64,000 nt of DNA. Source: Desmodesmus armatus. Its lineage: Eukaryota > Chlorophyta > Chlorophyceae > Sphaeropleales > Scenedesmaceae. Shown one piece after another: positions 25,062 through 64,000 of the stretch (within the stretch, counting starts at the first letter, position 1; the number at the start of each line of letters is the position of its first letter). A program made the position numbers and the translations under genes. Below the pieces are notes generated by a model that saw nothing but the letters and a program-made list of their open reading frames with translations, did no database searches and was not told where the DNA came from. The stretch lies in contig VIIQ02000013.1 of NCBI GenBank assembly GCA_007449985.2, positions 41,497 to 105,496 of the forward strand. Reading direction: 5' to 3'.

Positions 25062-25676
25062 TCGATACCACGGGTTCTCTTCTTGCGAGCGCTGTAACTG
25101 TGCTGCACCAATCACTACTCCACTGCCTTGGACCTATGCCTTCTTGCCATGTGACCCACACAGCTGCCCGCGCACAGCCTTTACCACTGACAACCCTGCA
25201 TAATGATACTATGCAATGATAATACTGTGTACTCGTGTGTCTGTCTCAGTCTGTACCTGCTGCCTTTGTTGACCCTCAGTTGACTTTGCACACCAGACAC
25301 CCTTGCATGCGCCCAACATACGCCAAAACAAGAACGCAAAATAACTCAGACCCTGTTTGCCAGCGCTCATGACCCACGCTGCAGCAACCATCTTCAAACG
25401 CCTTTGAACAGTCCATAGCAGCAAGGAGCCCCGTTCCCACAGGAAACCTGTTGTGCTTGTTGATCAGAAATATGCAAACCTATTTGGACCTAAGCGACAG
25501 CCTTCTGTGGGCTAAACAAAAAGCCGTACCTAACCACCTCGACTGGCACACGCCTAACACTGGCCGTTCAAACCAGCCTGCAGCCCCTCATAAGCTGCAT
25601 CCTCCCAAGGCCCGGTACCCTTTTCCAAGGACAACCATCTACTGAAGCCCTTCTTCAAGACCGACAAGCTGCAACC

Positions 25677-26318
25677 ATGCCTCCACGTGTTGAGACCGGC
25701 AAGCGCACTGCATCCGAGGACGAGAACCAGCCCCCCGCGGCAGGTGTGTGCACTGCAGGCCTATTGGTGGTAGCCAAGGGGCAGCTAGCAGCACGGGATG
25801 CTTAAAGTACAGCCGATTCCAGCATTTGCTCCTCCGGGGCACTTGCTTTGGCTGTGACCACCAAGCAGCTGCACCTCCTGCGTTATCCTGCACCTAGGAA
25901 CAGAGATCGCACGCTCAACAGTCTCAGATACAAGCGTTTTCCACCGTTAACGGGCCCTGCATCTGCGTAGGTTGCAAGCGACGCTGCTTGACTACTTGCA
26001 ACAACCATCGTTCAGCCATCGCTGCTGCAATGGGCAGCAGCCTGGCCTCACCACGCTGCATTGTTACCCGCATGCATACGTATCCTTCACGGTGCATCCA
26101 GCAATGCGGCTTGCTGCTGCTGTGCTAACCTGTGTTCCAGCTGCACAGGGCACTGTGCCCCTTCAACAGCATCCCCAGCCCAGCAGTACCTGTACAGCTG
26201 TGCAGCCACAACCGTTGTGCCTGCAGCAGCTCCCCCCGGCATTTACAGGAGCACAGCTGGAGCTCAGCAACCTGCTGAGTCCCCCGGAACCTGAGATAAA
26301 AATATTATTATTATTATT
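25677..26318 (+). other. Possible captured gene fragment (two exons) in the insertion
   Basis: An ATG at 25677 opens MPPRVETGKRTASEDENQ and runs to a donor at 25743|GTGTGT. An acceptor GTGTTCCAG at 26140 resumes in the same phase with AQGTVPLQQHPQPS... and stays open to the element's end. This looks like the 5' part of a host gene carried inside a non-autonomous element. The parent gene is not recognised, and the phase match could be chance. Confidence 0.35.
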
Positions 26319-27790
26319 ATTATACTGTCCTTAGTGCCAGCAGAGTTGAAGCACTTGGCTATTGAGTGTGATGTGGAGGGTCCCGCTGAGGGGCCTGGGT
26401 CGTTCCTGGCTGGCATGGCTCGGCTTCAGCACTTGATGCATCTGAATCTGAGGTGCCCTGAGCCGATTAGCTTGCCGCGTGCGGGCCCTGCATACGCCGC
26501 CCTTACGGCCACAGCAAGCTAGTCGAGTTAAAGCTGCTCGCTGGTTTGTTGCCAAAGGGCGTCTGGCCGTTCATGTTCCCTGCCATGCACAAGCTTCCAC
26601 ACCTCACTTCCCTTGACATGTGTGATGATGACTCGACGGCTTTCAGAGACCTTGTGCTGCCTTCAGGATGGTGTGCGGCAGACGTGGCGTGTGTTGTCCG
26701 ATGCTGCCCCAACTTGTGCGAGCTTCCGCAAGCGTGCATGCAGCACGGGGAGCATGTGTCTGAGCTGTCGCAGCTCACGGGTGTGACTAGCTTGTGGCTG
26801 GGGTATAGCGGGGCTGACTTGGATGTGGTTGAGTGGTCCCTGCAGGGTTTAGCTGCTGTGACACAGCTGCGGGAGTTGACCGTATACCTGCACACCCGGG
26901 ATTTGAGTGTGGGTGCGCTGCTACCGCTGACTAGTTTGACAGCGCTGACGAACATGAACCTTTTCTTCTATCGTCCCGAGGGGGCGGAGAGTGACTTTGA
27001 TGGCGATGAGAGTGACGTGGGGAGTGAGGATGACTTGGTGCTGGACGTTTGCTTGCAGCAGGTGAGCCAACTGACAAGTGCCTCTCTTGCTGAAGCACTA
27101 TCATGTGACGTGGCAATACGTGATTGTCACGCAGCAGCATGAGCATACAGCGCACCTTTCTGCACAGGTCAACAACACGCCTTTCAATGAGCATGACATG
27201 CCTGATGCTGACCAACTACACCCCTACATCCTGCACTGCACGGCGAGCTTGTGGGCCAGACTGCAGAGCACTGAAAGCGTACAGAATCGTATCAATACTG
27301 TTAGTAGAGTGCTGCATTGTGTTCCTCATACAGCACACGATTGAAGAGCAATCCCGCACAACCACACCAACTTATGTGTATGAGTGTTTGTGTTGGTGTG
27401 CCGCAGAAGGTTTCTGGCCCCGCTGTGTGGCTGCAGCTGCTGGAGCGTTGTGTGGCAGAGAGCAGGTGCCAGCCGACAGCCCTGTGCAGCCTGGCGCAGC
27501 AGCTAGCTGAGCAACGGGCTCTTACTGCAACACAACAGCAGCAGCTGTCAGACCAGCGGGCGCTGCTTGCTGCTCAACAGCAGCAGATCTTGAACCAGCA
27601 GCAGCAGCTGTCGGTGCAACAGCAGCAGGGTGCGGCACAGCAGCAGCAGCTAGCGGCGCAACAACAGCAGTTGTCAGCACAGCGGCACGCCGCGGCTGAG
27701 CAGGGTTCTCTGGTTGCTGGGCTGCAGGGACAGCTGCAAGTGATGCAGACACAGCTGCAGGAGCTGCTGCAGCAGCAGCGGCAGCAGTGA

Positions 27791-29016
27791 CTCTGTGGCT
27801 TTGCTTTGCGACGGTTTGTTTTCTGGTTGGTGTGGCAGTATTCATGCGAGGCTGAGGGTGGCGCTGAGATGCTGCAGACTGACTGCCCGCTGGGCACTTG
27901 CTTGTCTGTGTTGTTTGGCCCACCTTGCGGATCAAGGAGAGCGCAGGCAGACTGGTACACATGTGGTATTCGTGCAGTTTGTTATGTGTGCATGGCTTGT
28001 GGGTGGCTAGCAGGATAGAGGACTAGGCCAGCAAGATGGAGGAGGGCATGTGTGTTGCATCTGGCCTGCTGTTTGGTGTGATTCATGCATCAACAACACA
28101 CTGTTGCTGTTGAGTGATGTGCAACTTGTGTGTTGCAGTCTGTGGGTGGCTGCTTGGATAGGCTATAGCCACACTGAAACCAGGTGCCTTGGGATGCCCG
28201 GTGTTGCGTCCGGAGCCGCCAATGCATGTGCCACGGCATGTGTGTGTAGAGTGCCACACAAGACAGTGGTGACTAAGCTGACAACAAGTTCCATGCCCCA
28301 GTCCACAGTTCAAACAACCATTGAAAATCAGTGTCCTGCCCTTTATCACATATATGGATGGTGAGTGTTTTTTTGAGCCACCACTGTTGTGCACGCCAGT
28401 AGAGGTAAGCAATCATGTGTTCAGTCGAACATTAATTAAATAAAGGATACCCTCTCGCCACCTGTCATTTTACAGAGTCCCAACATCTGACAAAGTGGCT
28501 GATGAAGTTCATCAGATGAACTGCAGTGCAGACATACAAGAATCAGGCATGTCAAAGCGCACCGCTCCGGCTGCATTGGCAGCAGGCTCACATCACTGCA
28601 ATCAAACAGTTGTACAGCAGACTGGGTTGCATGCATGTGCCACCACCATGCACAAATTTGCTGGCCACCCACAAGACTGTCTTGTCAAGACATACACCTA
28701 CTAGATCAAGACAGACACAAACACCAACCTCTGCAGTCAACTTGTTCAGCTACCTTATGCAAACATGTAAGCCAGCTTGGCTTGCGCTCCCCACAAGGGC
28801 ATGCAAAGTTGTAATCCACTTGGGCTTGCACTCCTCAGGAGTGCATGCCTGACAGCATTGGGTGCAGCGTGGCAAAAAGTATCAATGGCAAAAAAGTATC
28901 AATGGCAAAAAGTACCCACTGCAGCAACATGAGGCTGCCGCTCCTCATCTCAGCCTTGCAGCGATACCACCACACAAAGACCAGGCGACCAACACTCATC
29001 AAGCAAAAGCCAACAG
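27791..29016. other. Intergenic between the tail-to-tail F-box/LRR genes
   Basis: This stretch holds the 3' flanks of both converging copies. No coding unit or RNA gene is recognised. Confidence 0.6.
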
Positions 29017-31157
29017 TCACTGCTGCTGCCGCTGCAGCAGGTACTGTAGCTGTGACTGCAACTCCTGGAGCTGCCCCTGCAGCCCAGCAACCACAGAACC
29101 CTGCTCGGCAGCAGCCTGCTCCTGGGCTGACAGCTGATGCTGTTGCGCCAACAGCTGCTGTTGCTGTGCCGCAATCTGCTGCTGTTGGTCTGACGTCAGA
29201 TGCTGTTGAGTTGACAGCTGTTGCTGCTGCTTCAAGATCTGCTGCTGCTGGAAGTCGGCCAGCCGCCTTTGCTCGCACAGCTGCTGCGCCATGTTGCACA
29301 GGGCTGTGCGCTGGCAGGTGTGCTCTGCCATACAACGATGCAGCAGCTGCAGCCACACGGCAGGGACCTCAAGATCCTCCTGCGGCACACAGAAACATAC
29401 ACGCGTGTGCTTGTGTGACTACGACCCTGGACACCCTGAAACGAGGCCCAGAACAGAAATGTGCCCCTCAAGCGGCAGATTGTCAATATGCCACTTCGCA
29501 TAGGTGTGACTGCAAGTGCCAGTGTGTCGTGACCCACAGCTTCGTTTGTGTTCTGTGTGTAGGGTGTGACAGATGCAGGCAAGCATGCAACTGGTATGTA
29601 ATGCTGAATGATGTGCTGCTGGCTATGAAGGGTGCACTGCATGCTCATGCTTGCAAGCTCACGTAACCATCGCAATGTAAATGGCAGCGGTTCAGCAAGA
29701 CGGATGCTTGTCAGTTGGCTCACCTGCTGCAAGCAAACCTCCAGCACCAGTTCATCCTCATCTTCGTCAAAGTCACTCTCTGGGTCACTAGGAAGGTAGC
29801 TAACCACCTTCAAATCCGTCAGCGCAGTCAAACTGGTCAACGGCAGCAGCGCCCCCACCGTCAACCCTGCCGTGTGCAAGTAGACGGTCAACTCCCGCAG
29901 CTGTGTGACAGCGGCTAAACCCTCTATGGTTGGCTCAACTTCGTCCTCGTAGCTGCCGCCATACCCCAACATCAAGCTCGTCACTCCTGTCAGCCGCTGC
30001 AGCCGAGACACATGGTCACCGTGCACCATATATGCTTGTGGGAGCTCGCACAAACTGGGGCAGCATCGGACAACACTCCAAAAATCTCCAGCATCCCATG
30101 CTGAGGCCAGCACAGGATCCTTTCCAAAGTCATCCTCACACATACTGAGGGAAGTAAGGTGCGGCAGCATGTCACTGTCGTGGAACATATACGACCACAC
30201 TTCCTTAGGCAACAAAGCGGCAAACAGTTTGAACTCAACTAGCTTGCTGCTGGCCGTGAGGGCGGCGTATGCAGGACCCGCACGCGGCGGCAAGCTGATA
30301 TCCTCAGGGGGACATAGCTCCAGATGCGTCAAGTGCTGCAGGCGAGCCATGCCAGCCAGGAACGACCCAGGCCCCTCAGCGGGACCCTCTACATCACACT
30401 CGATAGCCAAGTGCTTCAACTCTGCTGGCACTAAGGACAGTATCCTTGCCTCTACTGCTGGCCCCATCCCAAGCACCAGCTTTGTGAGGGAAGCAGGGAA
30501 GGTCAGGCCAGGTACAGTGCTAGGGCCCACTGGGGCTATGTCAGCACTTAACTCCTGCAGCTTAGTGAGAGACCCTAGCTGAGCAAGGCTCTCAGCAGAC
30601 AGCTTGTACACATTCAAGTGGGTGAGGTGCTGCAAACGCGGTAGCGTGGCAGCTGACAGTGTGCATCCGTCAACGGGGAATGAGGGCACCAGCTCCAAGT
30701 GCTGAAGGTGCACTAAGCTTGACAGACAGTCGAGCTCAACTGAATCACCTTCTAGAAGATCTGCATCCTTGATGGTGCCGAGGAAATTCAGACGGGTCAG
30801 TTTGAAGCAGCCAGGAATGACGCCTTTCAGTCCAAAAGCTCCAGGCCCAAAGAGCATATCGCACTCGCTCAGCACAAGCTCCTGTAGGTTGGGGCAGGGC
30901 AGCATCCAAATTGGTGCTGACGTGCTGTCCATATGGAGAGACGTCACGTGCTTTCCGTAGTGCATGAGATACTCTACGAAGCTGCGTTCTTGGGATTCAT
31001 CCTCTGGAGGACCAAAGGTCAGCTGCTCTGTTGCCGCCACTGCTGCTGCATGCAGCCGCTTGTTGACGAGGGAGCAGCTGGACAGGCGGTCCTGTTGTGG
31101 TACGTGATGCATCACGAGCTTGAGAACGCCTGCTGGCAGCGAATCGAGAAGCGACAT
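29017..31157 (-). CDS. F-box / leucine-rich-repeat protein with Gln-rich coiled-coil tail
   Basis: Two exons, 31157-29724 (478 codons) and 29379-29017 (120 codons plus stop), give about 598 residues. The F-box-like motif (LPAGVLKLVMHHVPQQDRL...) is at residues ~6-45. LRR-like repeats follow (LQHLTHLNVYKLSAESLAQL, LPHLTSLSMCEDD, LRELTVYLHTAGLTV), then an acidic stretch (SDFDEDEDELVLE). Exon 2 encodes a WLQLL segment and a Gln-rich, probably coiled-coil tail (AAQQQQLLAQQHQLSAQ) starting about residue 520. The intron is phase 0 (CAGCAG|GTGAGC; GCCGCAG|GAGGAT), and the disrupted paralog has the same position. The uninterrupted frame continues past the donor to 29232, but that extension is not conserved. 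The likely role is substrate recognition for an SCF-type ubiquitin ligase; the substrate is unknown. Confidence 0.8.
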
Positions 31158-31951
31158 ATTGGGGGGCAGACACAGGCCTCGAACCAGAGGGAGTAGGCAC
31201 AGGCCTGAATCAGAGGGACTGGATCAGATCTGGTGTTTTCAAACTTCAGGCAAGGCCACCAACAACAGCTGCCTCGTTGATAGTCACCGTGAACATAGTT
31301 TTTAACTATTCAGAGGGAGTCTGGTGAGTCCACTTCACTTGGTTTCAAAAACAACAGTCAGTGAGTCATCGGTGCAACAGCAGACTCAGCGAGACATTTC
31401 AGGTAAGCGCTCATACGTCGTCAAACACTGCTGATATGCTGCATATCTTCTAGGAAGGTTCTGCAGCTGGCCATGCCAATACATGCTACGGCAGATCAAA
31501 GTGGGTCTTGGCGGTAGTCTCGTCAGATCGAGCCGGGCGCAGACTCTTGATACGATTGTCAATCTTTATCTGCATAGCACACCCTTTGGAGGGCTCTCCA
31601 TGCGCTTGAACCACCAGGTGCGAAAATGAGACTGCTGGTGCAGCTGACTGTTCAACTCGCTTTGCTGGTTTGCGGCTGCCAGCACGCCAGGCCACCTTGG
31701 AATATACCTGCAGTCTTGGAAGACACTTCCTAGTCTGTTCATAGCGTCTGCAGGCCCAGACATGCCTCTTGTAGCCCCAGCACTGTTCAAACAGAGCAGC
31801 TCTGAGCGCATCTGTGCTTTGCTCCAGCATTGGACTATGCACCATGCAGAGTGGTTGGATGACCAATGCACTTATCGGTCACTCTGTAGGCATATGCAGC
31901 CACATTCATCACCACCACATTGACCCTTTACCCCCCCCCCTTTTCTGCCAG
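31158..31951. other. Intergenic between F-box/LRR and DNMT1-type genes
   Basis: This is the divergent promoter region. Next to the F-box start, a short unit containing GAGGCCTGTG or AGGCCTGTGC is doubled and matches the flank of the disrupted paralog. The stretch may also contain first exons of the methyltransferase gene, because TTTTCTGCCAG just before 31952 looks like an acceptor. No RFTS-like domain is recognised here. Confidence 0.5.
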
Positions 31952-48253
<16,302 letters not shown>

Positions 48254-50729
48254 CAGTAGATACTAGCATTCAATGCTGTTGGGCGGTCCAGCACCTGGTC
48301 TGGATGCGTGACATTATGTTCACACACCCAGTAGCAGCAGCGTTCAGTTTGCAACTGAGGGAGGCAATGCAGCAGCAACAACAGCAGTAGGAAGAGTAGG
48401 GCAGTTGGTGCGTGTGAGTGAGTGGATCGCCAACACCGGCTGCTGGGCAGTGTTGCCGCTGCTGCCCTTTATGCTCCAGCAGACACGGCAGCAACAGTTC
48501 ACGGCTGTTGATGACGTTGAGACCGAGTGTTTGTCTTGTTGTGCTTTTGGGCCCTACCCTTAGTGGTGGCATGTGCTGTGTTGTCACTCTTTCTCAGGCT
48601 GATTCCGGTGCTCTTTAACCTGTTGCATCCAATCTGGGTGAGAATGTGAGTGAGTAAAGGCCGTATGGATACCTCATGCTTCTTGCAATTTGCCTTGTTG
48701 GCCGAGATAGGGCCTGTGTCGCAAGGTGCTGTACTGTACAGAAACAATCAGGCTCATTGTGTTGCTACACTGTAGCTGTTGGCAACAGCTGGTGTTGCCA
48801 GCAACAACCCAGCCCGGCATCAGCGCTACCAACAGCTGCCACCAAAACAGTGTATTGTATTCATCATGGTTAGTGCAGGGCTGTCGTATGTGGCAGCATG
48901 GCAGCAGAGAGGCCGCCCAACAGGTACACATCAACCTCATAGGCATCCAGTGCCATTGCAGGCTTCGCGACCTGCACGCCAAGATGCTGCAGGTGCACCA
49001 GGCTTGAGAAGCTGTCAATCACAGCACCCCCAGGGGCATCGATGATAACATGTACTGAAGCTCCAGGCGAGCTGCTCCCAGCTGTACCCTGCAGGGAAGT
49101 ATAAGATCCTCAAGCTCCGGATCTCTTTGTATAATCTGGTCTGGAGAGTACCACTATGTGGTGAAAGTATCCAGTAATGAGGGAATGACAGCACAGTGGC
49201 AGCATATGCAGCGGCAGTTCCATCTCCCCGTCCTCCCTTTCTTTTAAATAATTGGCCTATGGCCAAGTCGGCTGGGCCCGTACAGCTAGAATTGTTGGTC
49301 ATGGCTGGTTGGTTGGTGCTGGCCCTGTTGTGTATTGTTGCAAGCTGGGGTTGCAGTTGTCAGCACAGCAGATGTGCTTGCTCCTTGCATTGCGTATTGG
49401 CTAACCAGATCCTGCTCCACTCCAACTAGTCTATTCTGGACAACAGGTTACAGCACACACCACAGCATGCACGACACGTTTCCAAAGCTTGTGCAAGTGA
49501 CAGTATGTCGTTGTCTGGCGCGTAGCAGATGTTCGGACGTAAGAACAGAGAAGAAATGTGTGGAAAAGCAACATGCCAGCGGATGCTGAGGTCGGAATCC
49601 GCAAGCTGGGTGACCGTTGCAGTCAGTGTGACTTGGGCACAGCAGCAGACAGACGGTAGAAAACATGTGCCTTTAAATTTCGCTCGGATTGTCAAAAAAC
49701 GCGTGTGAACGGGACGGAGCTCAAAAAATCGAGACAGGTGTGAGACAGTGTTGACCAGAATTTGGAGACCATGCGCGGTGCTCACAGCACCGACATCGGA
49801 ACATAATAGACCGGTGTATCCTCGGTTCTGGAGAGATCGGAAAACGACCGCTATAGGCAAAGCCCTTCGGGCCCAGCCAATAATCGTCATCGTTGACACC
49901 AGCGCCAGCACAATTCAGAAACGAGAGCTAGAGTAGGGCAAGGCAGCTGTTACAGCGGCTGAGTTGGCGGCTGTTGGAACCTGCCCAGTGCAAGGTGTGT
50001 CAAGTGCTGACCGTAGAGTGGCAGCCACTGCCTGGATTATTCTTCTTGATTTCAGCTGTCAGCAGTTGGATGCGCTGCAGCAAGCCCTGCATGGCACGTG
50101 CTGTTGAGGTTGTTGATTGTTCCCTGTGCTGCCTCCGATGTCAAAGGCCTTATGTCAGACCATTGGAACGGTTTCAACTGCTCCAGGCAATGCGCCAGCA
50201 GTGATCGCAACTCGGTGCAATGCATGCAGTACTGTTGATGTACGGGGATCCTGCAGTACATGGTCAGCAACTGCCTTACCCAAAAGGACGTCATCACCGG
50301 AAAACTTCATTTGAAAACCGTAGCCTAGTTTCCGTCGCAGGGGGAGGTTTGCAGCAACAAGCTGAGCCATTGTTACGTCAAGCATCAAACCGTGTTTGAA
50401 AGTGTTCAAATGACTTCAAGCACGTTACTCGCTGTGACTACCACATTGGCCCCAGTCATCCTCAGAGGTGGCGTCTGCTGCGGTATCTTATCCTTTGGGC
50501 ATGCTACCAACGTCAGCCAGTCTGTGTCCTTGAGATACATTCCCTGACACCATCTGTTGCAGCTGTGGCTCGTTTTGCAGCCACATAGCGCATCACAAAT
50601 CCTTGAACCGTCGTCTCAAAGTCGCCTTTGCCTGATTTCAACAAGGGCACGCTCGCTTTGAGCATCGCGACAGGTTGTGACCATGACACTCAAGCTTTGA
50701 TCCATCCAATCAACCGCTGCAGCACAACC
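48254..50729. other. Intergenic between DNMT1-type and SNF2 genes
   Basis: This holds the 3' flank of the methyltransferase gene, an LRR-like fragment at 48870-49088 (-) and the 5' region of the SNF2 gene. Minus-strand frames at 50513-50665 and 50155-50409 read like ordinary protein but match no family I recognise and lie within 65 bp of the SNF2 start. Confidence 0.5.
48870..49088 (-). pseudogene. LRR gene fragment related to the F-box/LRR family
   Basis: After an acceptor-like CCCTGCAG, a 72-codon frame reads ... FSSLVHLQHLGVQVAKPA ... YLLGGLSAAMLPHTTALH and stops at 48870. SSLVHLQHL is also in the F-box/LRR pair (CLSSLVHLQHLELVPS). No F-box or further repeats were found upstream, so it is probably a relic of another family member; an intact gene with unseen exons is possible. 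Confidence 0.4.

Positions 50730-64000
<13,271 letters not shown>

Larger units (their letters stand above)
24898..26321. mobile_element. 1424-bp insertion with 8-bp target-site duplication
   Basis: The F-box/LRR frame is interrupted exactly between two copies of ATACTGTC (24890-24897 and 26322-26329); the intact paralog has one copy at this place. The right end is (ATT)n, and a second (ATT)n lies at about 25033-25061. No transposase or reverse transcriptase is seen, so it is non-autonomous. An 8-bp duplication fits hAT elements, while the simple-repeat tail suggests a retroposed element; the class is undecided. It contains an apparent two-exon gene fragment. Confidence 0.85.
24174..27790 (+). 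pseudogene. F-box / leucine-rich-repeat / Gln-rich protein, disrupted copy
   Basis: This is homologous along its length to the intact minus-strand gene at 29017-31157. It opens MSNLSSLPDEVLKLVLQHVP, an F-box-like motif, followed by LRR-type repeats (e.g. LQHLTHLNVYKLSAESLTQL, LRELTVYLHT) and, after an intron (donor after 27061, acceptor near 27410), a C-terminal exon rich in Gln (AAQQQQLSAQ) ending at 27790. Three lesions break it relative to its paralog: a 4-bp deletion after 24623, a 1424-bp insertion at 24898-26321, and a 1-bp deletion near 26512. F-box proteins normally recruit substrates to SCF ubiquitin ligases; here a full product is unlikely. The upstream 70 bp are also shared with the paralog's promoter side. 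Confidence 0.85.

Noticed and set aside
29232..31157. Full 641-residue uninterrupted frame as the F-box/LRR protein
   Set aside because: The paralog shares a phase-0 donor at the position equivalent to 29724 and a Gln-rich last exon; sequence past the donor is not conserved between copies.
49748..49936. 62-residue plus-strand frame upstream of SNF2
   Set aside because: Short, with no homology recognised and no splice link to the SNF2 exon chain.

Overview
The window is nuclear DNA of a eukaryote, most likely a chlorophyte green alga (Chlorophyceae). The reasons are many-exon genes with GT-AG introns, pervasive CAG/CTG trinucleotide tracts, very long G and C homopolymers, (TG)n/(CA)n arrays, a plant-type MET1/DNMT1 DNA methyltransferase and an OSCA/CSC1 channel. 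No rRNA, tRNA, CRISPR, operon or prokaryotic signal was seen. Species is not determined.

Layout. 260-3072 (-): five exons of an LHPP/HDHD2-like HAD phosphatase, open at both ends. 3073-6226: no assignable gene. 6227-8034 (-): complete two-exon SmE (SNRPE). 9207-22661 (+): a 21-exon OSCA/CSC1-type membrane channel, divergent from SmE. 24174-27790 (+) and 29017-31157 (-): a tail-to-tail pair of F-box/LRR/Gln-rich paralogs; the first is broken by frameshifts and a 1.4-kb insertion with an 8-bp target-site duplication, the second is intact. 31952-48253 (+): MET1/DNMT1-type cytosine-5 methyltransferase with two BAH domains and C5-methyltransferase motifs. 48870-49088 (-): an LRR gene fragment. 50730 to beyond 64000 (+): a SNF2-family helicase, Rad5/HLTF-like, with a long unrecognised N-terminal region; it runs off the window before the C-terminal helicase half.

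The genes do not form a pathway, although DNMT1 and the SNF2 protein are both chromatin/DNA-maintenance functions.

The striking feature is intron architecture. In all five host genes, introns are filled with tandem, truncated copies of the neighbouring exon's edge. Copies upstream of an exon keep its acceptor and 5' part; copies downstream keep its 3' part and donor. In transcript orientation G-runs and (GT)n follow donors, while (CTG)n, (CA)n or C-runs precede acceptors. In exon 3 of the SNF2 gene a 217-bp duplication breaks the reading frame unless it is spliced at the AG|GT present in both copies, which would be a newborn intron. Several single-base frame breaks in conserved exons are all explained by one missing base in a short homopolymer, so assembly error is a real possibility.

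Exon coordinates were read by eye from splice signals, reading-frame phase and family conservation; no transcript or database was consulted.
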